Origin: Mya arenaria
Lineage: Eukaryota > Mollusca > Bivalvia > Myida > Myidae
Direction of reading: 5' to 3'
Assembly: GCF_026914265.1 (NCBI RefSeq)
Contig: NC_069130.1
Location: 5,865,682 to 5,929,681, forward strand
DNA length: 64,000 nucleotides
Shown here piece after piece: positions 59,508-64,000 of this stretch. A program made the position numbers and the translations under genes. Position 1 is the stretch's first letter, and every line of letters starts with the position of its first letter. The notes under the pieces were generated by a model. It saw nothing but the letters and a program-made list of their open reading frames with translations. It was not told where the DNA came from and did not search any database.

Positions 59508-61385
59508 AAAGTACCACTTTGGGAGTAAAGTACAACAAAAGTCACCTGGAGGTCAACAACCACTTTCGGGGTCAAGAATGACCTTTGGATTAAAAACCAC
59601 CTTAGGGTTCGAGAACAATTCTTGAAGAAAAGCACCACCTTGGGGCAAATTACTACCAATCATCATCAGTTGTAGCCGAGCTAACATTCACTTCGACCCT
59701 TAGTCTTAGCGTTGAACCTATATTGGGGTGGGGGTAATATCATTAATCGTCACAAGTTAAACCATCAAATAATAATGTAACCACATTATTTAAAGATGTT
59801 AAGTGAGCAAACTCAATAATCTGATTAAAACGTTGACAAGAGTCGTTTATCTTAAATTAATTTAAGGCAGACTAACTACATAATGAACATAAACATTGAT
59901 GTAAATTCATGTTCGCGTATAATTCTAAAAGAATGTATTTTTTATCTTTAATTCTATATGTTTAAAGTGATAATTAGTTTATTTATCTCCCTACTTCCTT
60001 CTTGACGTATTTTCTCAAGTTTGAGTGCGAATTTTCGTTGTTAGTATTTGTTGACTGTTTTATTTGAATTATTTCATTATAATGATTAGAGTTTGATCTT
60101 TTTTTCTACAACATTTTGCACTAATAAAAGTTTAGCGCGATAATTAAAAAGTGTAAATTAAAGTGATCGTAGAAATCAATATGTCCTGTTAGCGATTCCA
60201 TCATGACAAACATCTTTTAACGTACGTTCATAACCACAGGTCAGTTCCACATTGAAAAACAGTATTGTCCCGTAACTTTGAACGTATCGCCAACCGTCCC
60301 ATCGATTCAGATTGCAATATTTGTTCAACTTTAGTACATTTATGGTATTTACATCAATATTTATATGAACAACGACAGCAACACGATCTCAGATATGTTT
60401 TTAAATGGCACAGGGTCAACGCAAACGACATAGACCACAAAACAAAACAATTACAAACCAGAAACATGAAACAACGACAACACAAAACTCCACAAGAACA
60501 CACTGCAAATAAACTTTATATAACTAGTGGTGTTTATCAAGGTTGCTTAACTTTATTCCTGCAATATACCAACATATATTGTTTTCAGAGATTAGTTTAG
60601 ACATATGAGCTATGTTGACAGTGTATGTGTTAATGTTGCGATTGTTTATTGCATAAACAGTCAACACTATGGTTGTTTTCTGGCTGATATTGGTTAGTTG
60701 CTATGTATGCACTTTTATTTGTTATGTTCAGAAATGGTTGTGTGGCGCACCTAACGTAGCCAATTGAAGATAGTAGCAGATATGTCAGACATATATTTCC
60801 CTTCGTTACTAAGCTAACCGATTTTGTTTGTACCCCTTTATTCTAAGACTTGACCTTTCATGTATATATAAGATAAAAAACTCTTGTCAACGTTTTTATC
60901 AGATAAATGAGTTTTCTCCCTTTACACTGTTAAATAATGGGCTACACATATGGTCAACCATGTGACAATTTGCGTTATAACTACCTCCGCCTGAACAAAG
61001 GATCAACGCTAAGGTTAAAGGTCAAAGTTATGGTTTGCTCGAATACACATGGATGTGCATGGTAATGCATTTTCCTCAAGACGATTCTTTGCTGACCAAG
61101 GACGATTCTTGACTCCAGGGTGGTTTTTGACCCCAGGGTGGTTTTTACCCCAGGGTATTTCTTGACCCAGGATGGTTTCTTGATCCAAAGGTGTTTCTTT
61201 GCCCTCAAGGTAGTTCTTTGCTCCAAAAAATGGTGCTTTATTCCAAAAGTGGTGCTTTAGTCCCAAAGTGGTGCTTTATTCCAAAAGTGGGCCTGTACTT
61301 CCAATTAATGTTTTTCTCCTAAAGTGGTATTATACTCCCAAAGTGGTGCTTTACTCCAAAAGAGGTCCTTTAAATCCCCCATTTT
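59508..61385. mobile_element. Foldback-type element with arms made of short tandem repeats
   Basis: The left arm (about 59508-59735) consists of about 20-24-base repeats such as AGTACCACTTTGGGAGTAAA, then a unique string CTTAGCGTTGAACC. The right arm (about 60995-61385) has the mirror order. It starts with GGATCAACGCTAAGG, followed by a longer array of repeats in the opposite sense, such as CCCAAAGTGGTGCTTTACTC and GACCCCAGGGTGGTTTTT. The 1.2-kb centre has only short unconvincing ORFs. Long inverted repeats built from tandem subrepeats are the hallmark of Foldback/Galileo-like elements; the family is inferred from structure only. Confidence 0.6.
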
Positions 61386-62980
61386 ACTATGACTATGCTA
61401 GTTTAAGGCTCTGACTAACAAAATTATTAAATAATTAAATGAGTATCTAACATTTGCTATTTGGTGTTTGTTCAGAAAAAATGCATAATAACAATTTCCA
61501 AATTCAAAATTTGGCTTAGTTTGAAAACATAAATTGCCAAAATGAAAACTGTGAATAAGTCATCTTAAAAATGTCTCTTTTCATTTCCAGACCCAGTTAC
61601 ATCATGGTTGCATGGGCGTCACCTTAATCTACGTACAGTGCTCTTCATCGCTAAATTGGTTGGTTGTAATGTAACATAATTTTTTCTATGGTTGGTATAC
61701 CCGATATGAGCCTTGCGATAACGGATGTGTTGAAGAATGCTATTTGTGTAAATATTCCTGACAAAATTGATACATTCAACCGTGGTTAAAAACTTTAAAC
61801 CTTTCATGAGCCTAAAATGAACAATAAATGGGAGGTAGTATTTCCGTGATCGAGTGTTGTGAAGTTCTTTTCCGTTTGGTGCAGTGTGAAATAAGGCTCT
61901 AATATAGCTGTAGCTTCTTTTCTATAATTCTGTTACGCTTTTGTAAACGTGTGACTTGCTAAATGTGCGGTAATTCACAATTCACAGGAACATAACAATA
62001 AAATGCATTCAATTTAAAAATACGCTGAAAACATCTGGGACGGACAATTGCAAAAAAAGAAATGAATTTTCTTAAGAATTACCTTATATTTTTTGTTTTT
62101 CTTTGATGTGTGTCCTGTAGTCTGATTTCATTATATAAGCGTTAGTGCACTAAGTGACTCAACAGTGAAAATATTATAACAGAGACCTGATAATTACAGC
62201 TACTCAACTATGTTTATTTCTAGCTATAGATTTTATTTCTATCACGTGTTTTATCCCTAATGTATAAATATAACAGACAGCTGTAGCGCCCAAGTAACAA
62301 ATAAAGCTTAACTATTTTATAGATATAGATATAAATATAGCTACGGCTGTTATTTTAAATTGTTTTATATTGATTATCTTATTTATAGCCACAGCTGTAC
62401 ATTACAGGTACATATGAAACTATAATATACAGTTGTTGCTATATATTTACAACTGTAGCTAAAGTGTGTGTCTTACAGTTTTGTGCCATTTGGAACACCA
62501 TAATACACAGGGGTGAAACAAAAATTAGTTATATCACTTAGAAACCAGAATGATCTTTAACTTATGTACATACATGTATTTACTTTTTAGATATTGCGTA
62601 GTTAAATTATTTCATATACCTTCTAGTTATTAAATGTAATCTTCTTTTTCATATCTGTTTTAATAAAGTGATGTATTTTTTCTGCATTTTTTAAACAATA
62701 TTCTATTAGCCTGGTATGTCGACTGCAAGTTATTTTGAAATATAAAAGTAGTTGCAGGTTTAATGTATCTCGTATTAGAAGTAAATGTTTATATTGATAC
62801 TCAATGTCATATAGATGCCGTTGACATAGGCTTAATTATACATTGAACGGTAAACTACTCATACTTGTGTAGCATCTGGGGTACTTGAAAAATTTTATGT
62901 ATTGAAGTAATCGAAAACCGAACTATGTGTTTCTTTCTGGGAACAGGAAAATACACACCAAATTCTGCTGTTGCTTGTGA
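61386..62980. other. AT-rich interval with recurrent ACAGCTGTAG-like motifs
   Basis: Around 62276-62470, AGCTGTAG, AGCTACGGCTGT, CCACAGCTGTAC, ACAGTTGTTGC and CAACTGTAGC recur about every 50-60 bases, suggesting a decayed tandem repeat. No gene seen. Confidence 0.4.
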
Positions 62981-62984
62981 TATG

Positions 62985-63515
62985 GGCTGAGAACTAGTGT
63001 TTTGAAACAGTTAAAATGTTTTGCAAATATTTTGTGTAGACTATCAGATATGGATCAGTCAAGACTCAATTTCAAGGTTTCTGAACATTGTCTTTCATTT
63101 GCCAATAGGAACGGTAAAATCTGGCATCAGAAATTGAAATTTAACTGAAACTAAACACTTTGTTAATATATTAATGCCATATAATCATAGATCAGCACTT
63201 GCCAAGTTCAGAAGTGGTGTTGCGCCAATAAGGTTAGAGACAAATAGATATAAAAGGCTAGATGTTAATGATATGATCTGTCCAATCTGTAATATTGAGG
63301 ATGAAATGCATGTGCTACTTAACTGTTCAACATATTCTTAAATTCGTAAGTTACTGTGTCATAAAGCTAGTAGTGTTAACACAATTTTTAACTCATATAA
63401 TAATACTGAAAAGCTTTGCTTCCTCTTATCTGATGAGAGAACTCTAGAATATACTGCCAAATCAAGCCTAAATATGTTAAAACTTAGAAGGAATAGTCTA
63501 TACTACTAAAATTAG
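62985..63515 (+). mobile_element. LINE 3' terminal fragment with Cys/His knuckle
   Basis: In plus-strand frames: MPYNHRSALAKFRSGVAPIR, ETNRYKRLDVNDMICPICN, EDEMHVLLNCSTYS, then EKLCFLLSDERTLEYTAKSS and MLKLRRNSLYY before TAA at about 63506. The knuckle C-x2-C...H-x4-C is intact, with a stop just after it. It is related to the minus-strand copy at 2870-3841 (HRAALSKFRGGVSPFRVETG). An AT-rich 3' UTR-like stretch follows to about 63900. Confidence 0.75.
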
Positions 63516-64000
63516 AAATATGTGTGCCATTAATGAATCTTTTATCTGTATCTGTTTTATATTCCTTTTAACTGCACATACACTACCTTTAAAGATGGAA
63601 ACATAAGTTTTGTGTTTTTTTTTATATTTATATTTTTAAATATCCAGAAATACTAAAGATGTGAATATGCCAAACATTTTAAGTACTGCTTTGGATTAAT
63701 CAGAAAATATAAAACAATTCACATATGCAACAAGAACTCTTAAGTTGTCGGACTTAGTAACGTTATGCTATGTTTAACAATTTAAAACATTTTGTAAATT
63801 TTGAGCTAACAAAAACTATTCTAATAATTGTTCTTAAGGTCTAGTGATAAGTGAGCGTTTTATGTTTTGTTATGTTTACATTTGTGACATTAAAACTTTC
63901 GCTGCAAGCAAGAGCTTGATCTTTAAGAAGAATGTTTCAAAGTTATGAATGGCAGACTTTCCTCATGATGCCATATTTTATAGTTTATTAACATTTCGTC

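Noticed and set aside
60265-60600. 111-codon ORF in the centre of the foldback element as its transposase
   Set aside because: It has no ATG at its start, is Gln/His-rich and shows no transposase motif.

Overview
The window looks like nuclear DNA of a bivalve mollusc. It is strongly AT-rich, intron-bearing and full of repeats. The taxon is an inference from three things: the style of the repeats (TTAA-ended MITEs, GGTCACAGTGACC-bearing tandem repeats, tRNA-headed SINEs, LINEs with a Cys/His C-terminal knuckle), the intron structure, and an animal-type proteasome gene. No prokaryotic features are present.

Host genes. (1) A complete six-exon proteasome beta-1 gene (PSMB6, 235 codons) runs from 9005 to 18219 on the plus strand. 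Its introns have collected a pogo-like element, a 24-bp minisatellite, and a TTAA MITE that itself carries a decayed hAT transposon. (2) A candidate two-exon gene for a 50-residue protein lies at 43977-44971 (+). (3) Facing it is a 52-codon ORF with a poly(A) signal at 45497-45818 (-). (4) An unrecognised five-exon gene (312 codons) runs from 47171 to 58643 (+). All four of its introns are phase 1.

Transposon layers. 1-9000: a Crypton-type recombinase tail, the 3' end of a hAT element, three truncated LINEs (two of them head to head), a 483-bp foldback MITE and a 69-bp tandem repeat. 18780-20240: two tandem-repeat families, one carrying perfect estrogen-response-element-like palindromes. 25493-39765: a decayed LINE, whose ORF1 starts with a hydrophobic segment and a 2A (StopGo)-like motif, is split near the end of ORF2 by a Ty3/Gypsy LTR retrotransposon (29632-39548, 4-bp TTAT target duplication, LTRs about 2% diverged). 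39800-63900: a TTAA MITE family, SINEs, more LINE fragments, and a foldback-type element (59508-61385) whose inverted arms are built from short tandem repeats.

The host genes do not form an evident pathway. The proteasome gene is a housekeeping gene embedded in repeats. The 44-58 kb interval is the most gene-like remainder and contains unidentified coding sequence. All family names come from motif recognition by eye; no searches were run.
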